Shown: positions 1 to 7,900 of the stretch, in pieces
How the letters are laid out: each line of letters starts with the position of its first letter
How positions within the stretch are numbered: position 1 is the first letter of the stretch
Assembly: GCA_002469305.1 (NCBI GenBank)
Contig: DKEY01000189.1
Coordinates: 810-16,583 of the forward strand
DNA from: Sulfurospirillum sp. UBA6810
GTDB lineage: Bacteria > Campylobacterota > Campylobacteria > Campylobacterales > Sulfurospirillaceae
Length of the DNA stretch: 15,774 nt
Reading direction: 5' to 3'
Made by a program: the position numbers and the translations under genes
Notes under the pieces: generated by a model
Seen by the model: the letters and a program-made list of their open reading frames with translations, nothing else
Told to the model about the DNA's origin: nothing
Databases searched by the model: none

Positions 1-1535
1 AAAAAATAGAGATGCTTTTATCTTCAGACAGTTCCATAGGCATCTCAAAATCTATGGGGCTAGCGCAAATAGGTTTTGCTGAGGCTTACGAAGAGTTAAA
101 TCCTGATATGGTTATAGTTCTTGGCGATAGATATGAGATATTTTCTGCTGCAAGTGCCGCTATGATAGCTTGTATTCCTATAGCTCACCTTCACGGCGGA
201 GAGACGACTGAGGGTGCATTTGATGAGTCAATTAGACATAGTATTACAAAAATGTCTCATCTTCATTTTACAGCGACACAAGAGTATAAAAACAGAGTTA
301 TTCAGCTCGGCGAACACCCTAATAGAGTTTTTAATGTAGGCGGGATGGGAATAGAAAATATCAAAAGATTAAAACTTTTAGGCAAGAAAGAGTTTGAAGA
401 ATCTATTGATTTTAAACTAAATGATAAAAATATTTTAGTTACATTTCATCCTGTTACGCTTGAAAAATCAACCGCAAAAGAGCAGTTTCAAGAATTACTG
501 AATGCTATCGATATGCTAGAAGATACAAGCATAATCTTTACAAAAGCAAATAGCGATACCGATGGCAGGACTATAAATCAAATGATAGATGAATATGTGT
601 CTCAAAACTCTGAGAAGTCCATAGCGTTTACATCCTTGGGACAGCTGCGCTACTTGAGCGCTTTGCAGTACGTTGATGCAGTGGTTGGCAATAGTTCCAG
701 CGGACTACTTGAAGCCCCGAGTTTTAAAATTGGCACGATAAATATTGGCGATAGACAAAAAGGACGCATAAAAGCTAGTAGTGTAATCGACTGCGAACCA
801 AACAAGGGTTCAATTCAACAAGCTTTTACAGCACTATATTCACAAGAGCTTCAAGAAACTCTAAAAACCACTGAAAATCTTTATGGTGATGGATGTGCTA
901 GTAAAAAAATAGTTGAAATTTTAGAAACTGTAGATTTGGAAGATATTTTGAAAAAATCTTTTCATGATGCAAGGCAGAAGAAAAATACTTTTGATAAACA
1001 AGCAAGAACCAATAGCTTGGTTGGATATTTTTCTCATGACAATCTATTTTATGCAGGTAATTATGAAAATTCATATAATCTTTTATATTTTAGTGATAAA
1101 TACATAGATCAAATAATACACCCTTTATTGTTTAATCTAAGGCAATTTTTAGAAATAATACTAAAAGAATGCATTATAAAACTTTCAAAATATTCTAAAA
1201 GCAACAATTTGTTAAAAGACATATATGCTACACATGATTTTGAGAAATTATCTAATAGTTTCTATGAACATTATAAAAAAGCAAAGCCAGAAATTTTTAA
1301 AGAATACAAAGATAAAGAATATTTACAGAATTTAGGTAAATTAATGAAATTCTACATTTCTTTAGATAATACTTCTATGAGTTTTCGATACTCCAAAGAT
1401 AAGAGGAAAAAAGAACACTTTACTATAGATAAAAAAATAAATGCAGAACAGTTACATTGTTATTACTTGGGCGCAAAAGATTTTCTTTGGGGTATTTGTG
1501 GTGTAGTTGATGAAATGGAGAAAAGTGCATGGTAA
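1..1535 (+). CDS. legG: UDP-GlcNAc-type hydrolysing 2-epimerase (LegG/NeuC family), 5'-partial, with a fused C-terminal HEPN-like domain
   Basis: The reading frame is open from base 3, so the gene starts upstream; roughly 60 N-terminal residues are missing. Counting from the ATG at 12, residues 1–319 match the hydrolysing UDP-sugar 2-epimerase family: LGDR (37–40), HLHGGETTEGAFDESIRH (59–76), FHPVTLE, and GNSSSGLLEAP near the C-terminus. In the legionaminic acid pathway LegG converts a UDP-linked diacetamido sugar to the free 2-epimerised hexose for LegI. The neighbouring ptmE and legF support LegG over NeuC. Normal LegG proteins end close to the KKSFHD seen at 314–319. Here the frame continues for 188 residues with no stop. 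The extension has LRQFLEIILKE (from 376) and FRYSKDK (458–464), resembling HEPN-like hypothetical proteins that carry an LRHxLEL-type helix and an FRYP motif. I see no RxxxxH motif in it. The epimerase call is firm; the nature of the tail is inferred. Confidence 0.92.
   Translation, partial: KIEMLLSSDSSIGISKSMGLAQIGFAEAYEELNPDMVIVLGDRYEIFSAASAAMIACIPIAHLHGGETTEGAFDESIRHSITKMSHLHFTATQEYKNRVIQLGEHPNRVFNVGGMGIENIKRLKLLGKKEFEESIDFKLNDKNILVTFHPVTLEKSTAKEQFQELLNAIDMLEDTSIIFTKANSDTDGRTINQMIDEYVSQNSEKSIAFTSLGQLRYLSALQYVDAVVGNSSSGLLEAPSFKIGTINIGDRQKGRIKASSVIDCEPNKGSIQQAFTALYSQELQETLKTTENLYGDGCASKKIVEILETVDLEDILKKSFHDARQKKNTFDKQARTNSLVGYFSHDNLFYAGNYENSYNLLYFSDKYIDQIIHPLLFNLRQFLEIILKECIIKLSKYSKSNNLLKDIYATHDFEKLSNSFYEHYKKAKPEIFKEYKDKEYLQNLGKLMKFYISLDNTSMSFRYSKDKRKKEHFTIDKKINAEQLHCYYLGAKDFLWGICGVVDEMEKSAW
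1517..1520 (+). promoter_or_regulatory. Ribosome-binding site of the 48-codon ORF
   Basis: GGAG lies 8 bases before ATG 1529 and inside the coding sequence of the legG fusion. It makes 1529 a better start than the in-frame ATG at 1535 and supports translational coupling. Confidence 0.55.
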
Positions 1536-1675
1536 TGCAAATATTCTCAAGCGAAATAGCCGAACATCCCTTTCCAGGAAGCGAACGAAACATAAGAGTG
1601 CTGGCAACTTTTAGGGGCGCCACATGTGGATGTGAATATGCTGAGAGTTTTGTACTTTTGAAGGAAATTTATTAA
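1529..1675 (+). CDS. 48-residue GC-rich small protein, unknown function
   Basis: This short frame starts at ATG 1529, inside the last codons of the legG fusion, 8 bases after a GGAG ribosome-binding site (1517–1520), and ends at TAA 1673–1675. I do not recognise the product. It begins MVMQIFSSEIAEHPFPGSER and has a central ATFRGATCGCEYAE stretch with two cysteines. By hand count 1561–1620 is about 52% G+C, while most of the surrounding DNA is near 30%, so it may be a recent import or the end of a once larger gene. The good ribosome-binding site and tight coupling on both sides favour a translated gene; its size and lack of a recognisable family keep confidence moderate. It could be a partner of the HEPN-like domain encoded just upstream, which is a guess from position only. 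Confidence 0.5.
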   Translation: MVMQIFSSEIAEHPFPGSERNIRVLATFRGATCGCEYAESFVLLKEIY

Positions 1676-1679
1676 AATG

Positions 1680-1684
1680 AAGGA
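1680..1684 (+). promoter_or_regulatory. Ribosome-binding site deciding the ORF6N start
   Basis: AAGGA sits 7 bases before ATG 1692, the optimal spacing. The earlier in-frame ATG at 1677 has its nearest AAGGA (1661–1665) 11 bases away, so 1692 is preferred. Confidence 0.6.
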
Positions 1685-1691
1685 TGCAGAT

Positions 1692-2264
1692 ATGAGCATT
1701 ATCAAATTTGAAACGATAGAAAATAAACTCATCAAATACAAAGAACAGTTTGTAATAGTAGATAGTGACATAGCACAACTTTATGGTGTAGAAACAAGAG
1801 AAATAAATCAAGCTGTAAGCAATAATCCTGATAAATTTCCTCATGAATATATCATAGAGCTTACAAAAGAAGAAAAACTAGAGGTTATCAAAAATTTTGA
1901 CCACCTCTCAAATCTGAAGTATTCACCGCATCTACCAAAGGTTTTTACAGAAAAAGGTCTATATATGCTTGCGACTATCATTAAAAGTAAAGTAGCTACA
2001 GAGACCACCCTAAACATAATAGAAACATTTGCAAAAGTAAAAGAGCTATCAAGAAATATAAATGCTATTATGAAAACGCAAGATGAAGCAAAACAAAAAG
2101 AATTAGCAGAGAAATCAAACAAAATACTTGAAGATATCATAGAGATAGAACCTGATATTTTAGCAGATGATGAAGATGGTGAAGTGGTTGAAACTACAAC
2201 AAAGTTTGAGTTTAACCTAGGCTTCGCCAAAGTTAGCAGAAGTATCAAGAAGATTAAAAAATGA
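1692..2264 (+). CDS. ORF6N domain-containing protein
   Basis: A 190-residue protein (195 if ATG 1677 is used). Residues ~10–95 carry the ORF6N (PF10543) pattern: FVIVDSDIAQLYGVETREIN near the start, then NNPDKFPHEYIIEL and later PKVFTEKGLYMLATII. ORF6N is a small, probably DNA-binding domain common in phages, prophages and genomic islands; its biochemical role is poorly known. The C-terminal half is acidic and charged (many Glu, Asp and Lys) and probably helical. The gene follows the 48-codon ORF and its stop overlaps the ptmE start as ATGA, so it is embedded in the sugar operon although ORF6N proteins have no known role in sugar-nucleotide synthesis. It is most likely mobile cargo, either regulatory or part of a defence or toxin–antitoxin unit; no partner is certain. 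Confidence 0.88.
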   Translation: MSIIKFETIENKLIKYKEQFVIVDSDIAQLYGVETREINQAVSNNPDKFPHEYIIELTKEEKLEVIKNFDHLSNLKYSPHLPKVFTEKGLYMLATIIKSKVATETTLNIIETFAKVKELSRNINAIMKTQDEAKQKELAEKSNKILEDIIEIEPDILADDEDGEVVETTTKFEFNLGFAKVSRSIKKIKK

Positions 2265-3307
2265 AAAATATACAAAATATAAAACTAAATGAGAACTCAT
2301 CGATACATCAAGCACTAGAGATTATCAGTAAAGGAGCTATACAGATAGCTTTGGTTGTTGATAAAGATGATAAGCTTATAGGAACCATCACCGATGGTGA
2401 TATAAGAAGGGCACTGCTACAGAGAGTTGATCTTGATAGTCCTGTAGAGCCTTTTGTATTTAAAACACCAACCACCGCAAAACTAAGCGACACCAAAGAA
2501 GACATCCTAAATCTTGCACTTTCTAAAAAACTACATCAAATACCAATCGTTGACGATAATGGCAAAATTTTAGGGATTCAAGAGATAGAAGAACTTATAA
2601 AACCAAAAGGAAAGACAAATAAAGTGATTCTTATGGTAGGTGGCCTAGGTACTAGACTTCGACCACTTACAGAAAACACGCCAAAACCTATGTTAAAAGT
2701 GGGTAATAAACCAATTTTGCAAACTATTGTAGAAAAGTTTGCAGAATATGGATATACAAACATAGTGTTGTGTGTAAACTATAAGTCGCACATCATACAA
2801 GACTTTTTTGGTGATGGAAGTAGTTTTGGGGTAAATATTGATTATATCTTAGAAGAACAAAGAATGGGAACAGCAGGAGCATTGAGCCTTTTAAAAGAAA
2901 AACCAACAGAGCCATTTTTTGTGATGAATGGAGACTTGCTCACAAATGTAAACTTCGAGCATTTGCATGACTATCATCTTGCAAATAGCTCTATGGGCAC
3001 TATGTGTGTGAGAGAGTATGATTTTCAAGTGCCTTATGGCGTTGTAAACATTGATGGGAGTCATATACTCTCTATAGAAGAAAAACCCGTGCATAAGTTT
3101 TTTGTAAGCGCAGGTATCTATATGCTAAGTCCTGATGCACTAGAGTACATCCCGCAAAATCAGTTTTATGATATGCCGACACTTTTTGAAAAGCTCATAA
3201 GTGAAAAACAAAACGCCATCTCTTTTCCACTAAGAGAGTATTGGCTTGATATTGGAAGAATAGAAGAGTATAAGAAAGCCAATGATGAGTATGATGAGGT
3301 ATTTTAA
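2261..3307 (+). CDS. ptmE: Sugar-1-phosphate guanylyltransferase with N-terminal CBS pair (PtmE-like)
   Basis: The 348-residue product has two CBS repeats (about 5–60 and 65–115, including LIGTITDGDIRRAL) followed by a nucleotidyltransferase domain with GGLGTRLRPLT at 127–137 and PFFVMNGDLL around the metal-binding NGD (223–225). This CBS–NTP-transferase order is that of C. jejuni PtmE (Cj1329), which makes GDP-glucosamine from glucosamine-1-phosphate and GTP at the start of the GDP-linked legionaminic acid route. Placement between legG and legF agrees with that role. Nucleotide specificity (GTP over UTP or CTP) is inferred from context. The CBS pair may sense an adenine nucleotide. The start overlaps the ORF6N stop by ATGA, and its stop overlaps the next start as TAATG. 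Its last residues (YDEVF) recur at the end of the next protein. Confidence 0.9.
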   Translation: MKNIQNIKLNENSSIHQALEIISKGAIQIALVVDKDDKLIGTITDGDIRRALLQRVDLDSPVEPFVFKTPTTAKLSDTKEDILNLALSKKLHQIPIVDDNGKILGIQEIEELIKPKGKTNKVILMVGGLGTRLRPLTENTPKPMLKVGNKPILQTIVEKFAEYGYTNIVLCVNYKSHIIQDFFGDGSSFGVNIDYILEEQRMGTAGALSLLKEKPTEPFFVMNGDLLTNVNFEHLHDYHLANSSMGTMCVREYDFQVPYGVVNIDGSHILSIEEKPVHKFFVSAGIYMLSPDALEYIPQNQFYDMPTLFEKLISEKQNAISFPLREYWLDIGRIEEYKKANDEYDEVF

Positions 3308-3309
3308 TG
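3294..3309 (+). repeat. Left copy of a 16-bp direct repeat flanking the MNT–HEPN gene
   Basis: ATGAGGTATTTTAATG spans the last codons and stop of ptmE and the first ATG of the MNT–HEPN gene. It matches 4046–4061 at 15 of 16 bases. Confidence 0.75.
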
Positions 3310-4059
3310 AGGCTTAGCACAAAAGAGGTAAAAGCCATACTTAAAACATTTAGAGAAGTTTTTGATGATGGAAAAGTGTATCTTTTTGGAAGTCGTGTAG
3401 ATGATAGTAAAAAAGGTGGAGATATTGACTTGTATCTTTGCCCAAGTAAAAAATATGACAACTTGCAAAAAAAGAAGATAGAGTTTTTAGTTAAATTAGA
3501 AAAACTACTTGGTGAACAAAAGATAGATGTTGTTTTTGAGTTAGATAAAAAAAGGCTCATCGAAGAGCTAGCTATTGATAAAGGGGTTGAATTGAAAGAG
3601 GATAGATTGATTTTGGAAAAATATTTCCATGAATGTGACAAACATGCTCAAAGAATAAATGAAGCATTTGAAACTATCAAAACTTTTACTCCTATAACAG
3701 CACTCGAATATACGCAACTAGACAAAAATCAAGTACAAGCACTTGATCAGTATATGTTTAGATTTGCAAAGCTACAAGATACACTTGGAGATAAAGTATT
3801 TAAGTTCATAGTCGCAAACTATAAACAAGAAGTCTCTAGTTTGCCTTTTATAGATATTTTAAATAAATTAGAAAAAACAGAGTACATTTTTAGTGCAAAA
3901 GAGTGGATGAATTTACGAAAAGTGAGAAATAACATCGCTCATCAATATGATGATGAACCAGAAGAGATGAGTCAAGCCATAAATGAGATAGTTTCAAACA
4001 AAGATGTTTTGCTGAAGATATATGATAAAGTCAAGCAAAAGTACAATGAGGTGTTTTAA
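3307..4059 (+). CDS. Single-chain MNT nucleotidyltransferase–HEPN protein (MntA/HepT-like)
   Basis: The 250-residue protein joins two domains usually encoded by separate toxin–antitoxin genes. Residues 1–105 form a minimal nucleotidyltransferase: G28-S29, then D39 and D41 (GDIDL), and a third acidic residue D74 in IDVVFE. Residues ~108–250 form a HEPN domain with R207–N–N–I–A–H212–Q–Y214, the Rx4HxY motif of HepT-type RNases. In the studied MntA–HepT systems the nucleotidyltransferase neutralises HepT by AMPylating that tyrosine. All key residues are present, so both activities may be intact, acting within the chain or between copies. The gene sits between ptmE and legF with TAATG overlaps at both ends. 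Its final KYNEVF resembles the ptmE end YDEVF. Domain calls are firm; toxin–antitoxin behaviour is inferred, and a housekeeping HEPN/MNT protein is possible. Confidence 0.9.
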   Translation: MRLSTKEVKAILKTFREVFDDGKVYLFGSRVDDSKKGGDIDLYLCPSKKYDNLQKKKIEFLVKLEKLLGEQKIDVVFELDKKRLIEELAIDKGVELKEDRLILEKYFHECDKHAQRINEAFETIKTFTPITALEYTQLDKNQVQALDQYMFRFAKLQDTLGDKVFKFIVANYKQEVSSLPFIDILNKLEKTEYIFSAKEWMNLRKVRNNIAHQYDDEPEEMSQAINEIVSNKDVLLKIYDKVKQKYNEVF

Positions 4060-4061
4060 TG
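4046..4061 (+). repeat. Right copy of the 16-bp direct repeat flanking the MNT–HEPN gene
   Basis: ATGAGGTGTTTTAATG spans the last codons and stop of the MNT–HEPN gene and the ATG of legF. One mismatch separates it from 3294–3309; both copies encode E-V-F-stop and end on the next start codon. Confidence 0.75.
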
Positions 4062-4748
4062 TATAAAAATAAAACTTTTTTAGGAATAGTTCCTGCAAGA
4101 GGTGGTAGTAAAAGATTACCTAGAAAAAATATGCTTGATTTATGTGGTAAGCCACTCATAGCTTGGAGCATAGAAGCTGGACTAAATAGTAAATATATTG
4201 ATAAGGTTGTTGTAAGTAGTGATGATGATGAGATTTTAAATATTTCATCAAATTTTGGAGCGGAAACTATTAAAAGACCTGCTGAACTTGCAAGTGATAC
4301 AGCTACAACCTTTGATGCTATAAAACATACAATAGAAAATGTTGAAAAATATGATTATATAGTTTTACTACAACCTACAAGCCCACTTCGAAATGCAAAA
4401 CATATAGATGAAGCTATTGAACTACTTGAAATTAAAAATGCAGATGCAGTTGTAAGTGTATGCGAGATGGATCATAGTCCACTTTGGAGCAATACTTTGC
4501 CAAATGATGGAAATATGAGAGGTTTTCTAAGAGAAGAAATTTTAAATAAACGAAGTCAAGATTTAGAAAAATATTATAGACTCAATGGTGCTATATATAT
4601 TTGTAAAACTGAAAAACTTTTGGAAAACAAAAGCTTTTTTCTAAAAGATAATATTTTTGCATATATTATGGATAGAAAAAGTTCAGTGGATATTGATGAA
4701 GAGATAGATTTTAAGATGGCTGAAGTTTTGATGGAAGAATATAAATAA
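4059..4748 (+). CDS. legF: CMP-legionaminic acid synthetase (NeuA/LegF/PtmB family)
   Basis: The 229-residue product is a cytidylyltransferase that activates a nine-carbon nonulosonic acid with CTP to the CMP-sugar used by glycosyltransferases. Its signatures are IVPARGGSKRLPRKN (10–24), the CTP-binding start of the NeuA family, then VVSSDDDEIL, LLQPTSPLR and a C-terminal SVDIDEEIDF that supplies metal-binding acidic residues. Length is normal for the family. The substrate is assigned as legionaminic acid rather than sialic or pseudaminic acid because ptmE lies upstream; Cj1331 (PtmB) is the C. jejuni counterpart. The start overlaps the MNT–HEPN stop as TAATG. In C. jejuni ptmF lies between ptmE and ptmB; here it is absent and the MNT–HEPN gene takes the place. 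Confidence 0.9.
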   Translation: MYKNKTFLGIVPARGGSKRLPRKNMLDLCGKPLIAWSIEAGLNSKYIDKVVVSSDDDEILNISSNFGAETIKRPAELASDTATTFDAIKHTIENVEKYDYIVLLQPTSPLRNAKHIDEAIELLEIKNADAVVSVCEMDHSPLWSNTLPNDGNMRGFLREEILNKRSQDLEKYYRLNGAIYICKTEKLLENKSFFLKDNIFAYIMDRKSSVDIDEEIDFKMAEVLMEEYK

Positions 4749-4750
4749 TT

Positions 4751-4975
4751 ATGAACATATCTCTTCAAGTTAATATTTCAAATAAAAAGCAGTATCTATA
4801 TGTTTGGCTTGATATACTAGGATTTAGTGATATTTTAGATAAACAAGATAGTTATAAAGAGCTAATAAATCTTTTGAAATATTTTAGAAATAAATTTGAG
4901 AGTATTGAATTAACAACAAAAACATTAACTATCTCAGATGGTGGTGATAGTCATATTGGAGGTGTTGCACTATGA
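4751..4975 (+). pseudogene. Truncated or chimeric 74-residue ORF, unknown function
   Basis: This frame begins two bases after legF and ends with an ATGA overlap on the NACHT gene. Residues ~14–64 (YLYVWLDILGFSDILDK onwards, to LTISDG) look like the start of a longer alpha/beta protein; WLDILGF followed by a helix and then TISDG recalls the first strands of nucleotidyl-cyclase-like hypothetical proteins. The chain then stops after GDSHIGGVAL, which gives no sign of a full domain. It is best read as a 5' remnant joined to a foreign 3' end. The last codons contain the GGAGGT ribosome-binding site of the next gene, so the 3' tail may have arrived with that gene and been kept for translation coupling. 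A genuine small protein cannot be excluded. Confidence 0.5.
4958..4963 (+). promoter_or_regulatory. Strong ribosome-binding site of the NACHT–nuclease gene
   Basis: GGAGGT, a full-strength Shine–Dalgarno, lies 8 bases before ATG 4972 and inside the preceding truncated ORF. It fixes the start of the 1,218-codon gene. Confidence 0.7.
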
Positions 4976-7900
4976 AATTCATTGATATACCTCTAGAGAA
5001 CACCATCTCAAAAGAAGTAATGTCTTTAAATGATGCTATAGAGAAACATAATAATCTTGTGCTACTTGGCTCACCTGGAAGTGGTAAAACCTCGCTACTT
5101 GAGAAATATGCTACTGAAAATAGTAGTGCTTTTAAAGTGTCTGTAAAGGAATTTTTGAAACTAGATGTAAAAGTTCCTGAAAATACTAAAATATTACTAC
5201 TTGATGGTTTAGATGAGTATAGAAGTTTTGAAAAAGATAAAGCTTTTGTTGTTACAGAGTTAGCTCATAAACTAAAAAGTTATAGTTGTAAAAAACTTAT
5301 AAGCTGTAGAGAGTTAGATTGGTACGGTGACAATGACAATAAAGTTCTTCAAAATAGTCTTAATGAGTATTTTGAGATTTATAGAATAAGCACTCTTAAT
5401 AAAACTTTACAAGCTAAAATGATAGATCTTTTTGATAGTAATTTAGACTCTAGTAAAGTAGTTGAAAAGTTTTCTTTTACAGGCTTGCTTCAAAACCCAC
5501 AACTTTTAAAAATGATTGTGCAAACATACAACAAAACAGAAGAAACTTTAAATACCAAAAAAGATATTTTTGAAGCTTTTATAAAAATAGCAGGAAGAGA
5601 GCATAATCCACAATACAGCAGCATAAATATAAATAACGAGGATATCTTTAAATACAATGGCTATTTGGCATTTTTTTATATGCTAAGTGATGTAAGTACC
5701 TTTGATGATGAATTTTTAGCTCAAGTTGCTAATGAAGAATTTAATTTGGATATTTTAAAAGAGGTTGTTAAATCAAAGCTTTATACCCAAGATACTATTT
5801 TTATACATAGAACTATAGCTGAGTATTTGTGTGCGAAATTTATAGTTGAGTATAAACTCAATACAGATAATAAACTTTTTATAAAAAGAGTTAAGACTCT
5901 TTTTATAACTAAGCACGATAAGATTGTTTCTGAACTTAGAGGTGTGTATAGTTGGATTGGGGTTCTTACCCAAGATATCGAGTATATATCTGTTGATCCT
6001 TTTTACCAGTTAGTCTATGCAGATAATAGTTTTTTTAATATTGAGTTTAAAAAAGAGATACTGACAAGTATCAAAGAGCACTCTAAAAAAGAGCCTTATT
6101 TTTTTAATGCACATATAGATACAAGTCTAAGAGGATTTTATATAGAAAAGATAGATGAGTTTTTAATAGAAGAATTTCAAGATGCAATAAAGCAGACTAA
6201 TCATTATTTACTCTTACTAGCTCACATTATCAAAGATGCACAAAATATTTCGTCAAAATTAAAAGAGTTTATAACTGAGAAGATAAATGATACCACAGTA
6301 AATCCATATATTAAAGAAAATTTGATAGTTCATTTTGATATAGATGGTAAAAAAAAGATTTTGCAAAAAGTGCTTAATGGAAAGATAGATGACAATGAAT
6401 ATAATACACTTAAAGACAAGCTTCTTAGAAAACTTTATCCAAAAGATATAGCGATAGAAGAACTTATAGAGGCACTAAAAAAATATAATAAAAGCAATAT
6501 GATGGGGCAGTGCTTTTATCTTTTTGATACAAAGTTTGAGGATAAGTATAAACTAATAGATGAACTTTATAAAAATCTACAGGAGCTTACAACTGATGAA
6601 AAAGTTTTAAGCTTTGAGGCAAGAGAACCATTTTATAGCATAGAGCTTTTTATAAAAGATTATTTTGTAGAGCTTTGTTTGAATTACAAAGAGAAGTATT
6701 CTGCGAAAGATATATATGATATTTTAAATCACTTTTTAAGTTACTATAAAAACCACGAATCATTACAGTTTGAAGCATATACAAAAGAGACAAAAGAAAA
6801 GCTTGAAAATTCAAAAGAACTATTAGAAAAATTAGCAAATAATTTGTTTGATATTTTTATAAAAGAAAGAATTAAAGCAGGTAGTATATATTTTTATGAT
6901 TTCGATAATATATTTTCATTGGCAAAACCTACTTTTAAATCAAAAATATTTTTAGAAAATATGAGTGAAAAACAAAATGAAACTATAAATAAAGAGTTGT
7001 TTTATAATTCGATGGTTTACTTCAAAGACAAAAAGCTAAATAGTGAGTTTGAAACTATAGCAAAAAAATATAATTTAGAAAATGATTTAGAGCTATTTAA
7101 AAATCCTATAAAATCAAAATGGCAAATAGAATCTGAACAAGAACAACAAAAAAGAGATAAGGAGCTAGAACAAAAAAGAGAAAAAAACAAAGCATACTTT
7201 CAATCTAAAACTGATGAAGATATATTAAATTCGTTTAATGACTTGAAGTGGGCATACTTTTTTCTAAACCAAGGAAAAGGCTTAATAGATGAAGAAACTA
7301 AAAAAAGACTTGAGAGTATACTAAAACAACTTTTAGAAAAATATCTCTACAAAGATGAAGCAAACCTAGAGAAACTTTTGCCTAATATAAACAAACACCG
7401 TGAAATCGATATGATTTATTATGAAGCACTTACTCTCAATGAAGATAAAGTAAATTTTGATGCTTTGGATAGAGATCTAAAAGAGTATCTGTATGTTTTA
7501 GATGTGGAAAGAGAAAATGTAGTAAATGTAAATCATGCAGAAAAATTTAGAGAGTATGCTGAAGAAAACTTTGCTATAGAGGTATTAAGAAGAGCAATAG
7601 ATAAATTGCTAGAGGATGAGAAGTTAAGGTGCTATATCAAAACTTTGGAAGATATCAAGATACTAAAAAACTTATTACATTTTTATAACTCTCAAGATAC
7701 TAAAAAAAGCATAGTAGAAAACTTGGTAGAAAATATACATTTTACGATTGACAATGATGATTTAGAATATATTTTTGACACCTATAAAGTGCTAGAAGCA
7801 AATCTGATTTATAAAGTAAAAAAAGAAGAATTGCTAAGTCAGGAAGAGCTTGTAAATTTGTATTCAAAGCTATTTAGATTTGATGATTACAAGCATAATT

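Noticed and set aside
1841..2275. 144-codon antisense frame opposite the ORF6N gene
   Set aside because: Low-complexity Ser/Phe/Ile-rich translation typical of the reverse of an AT-rich Lys/Glu-rich gene; the ORF6N domain on the other strand is well supported.
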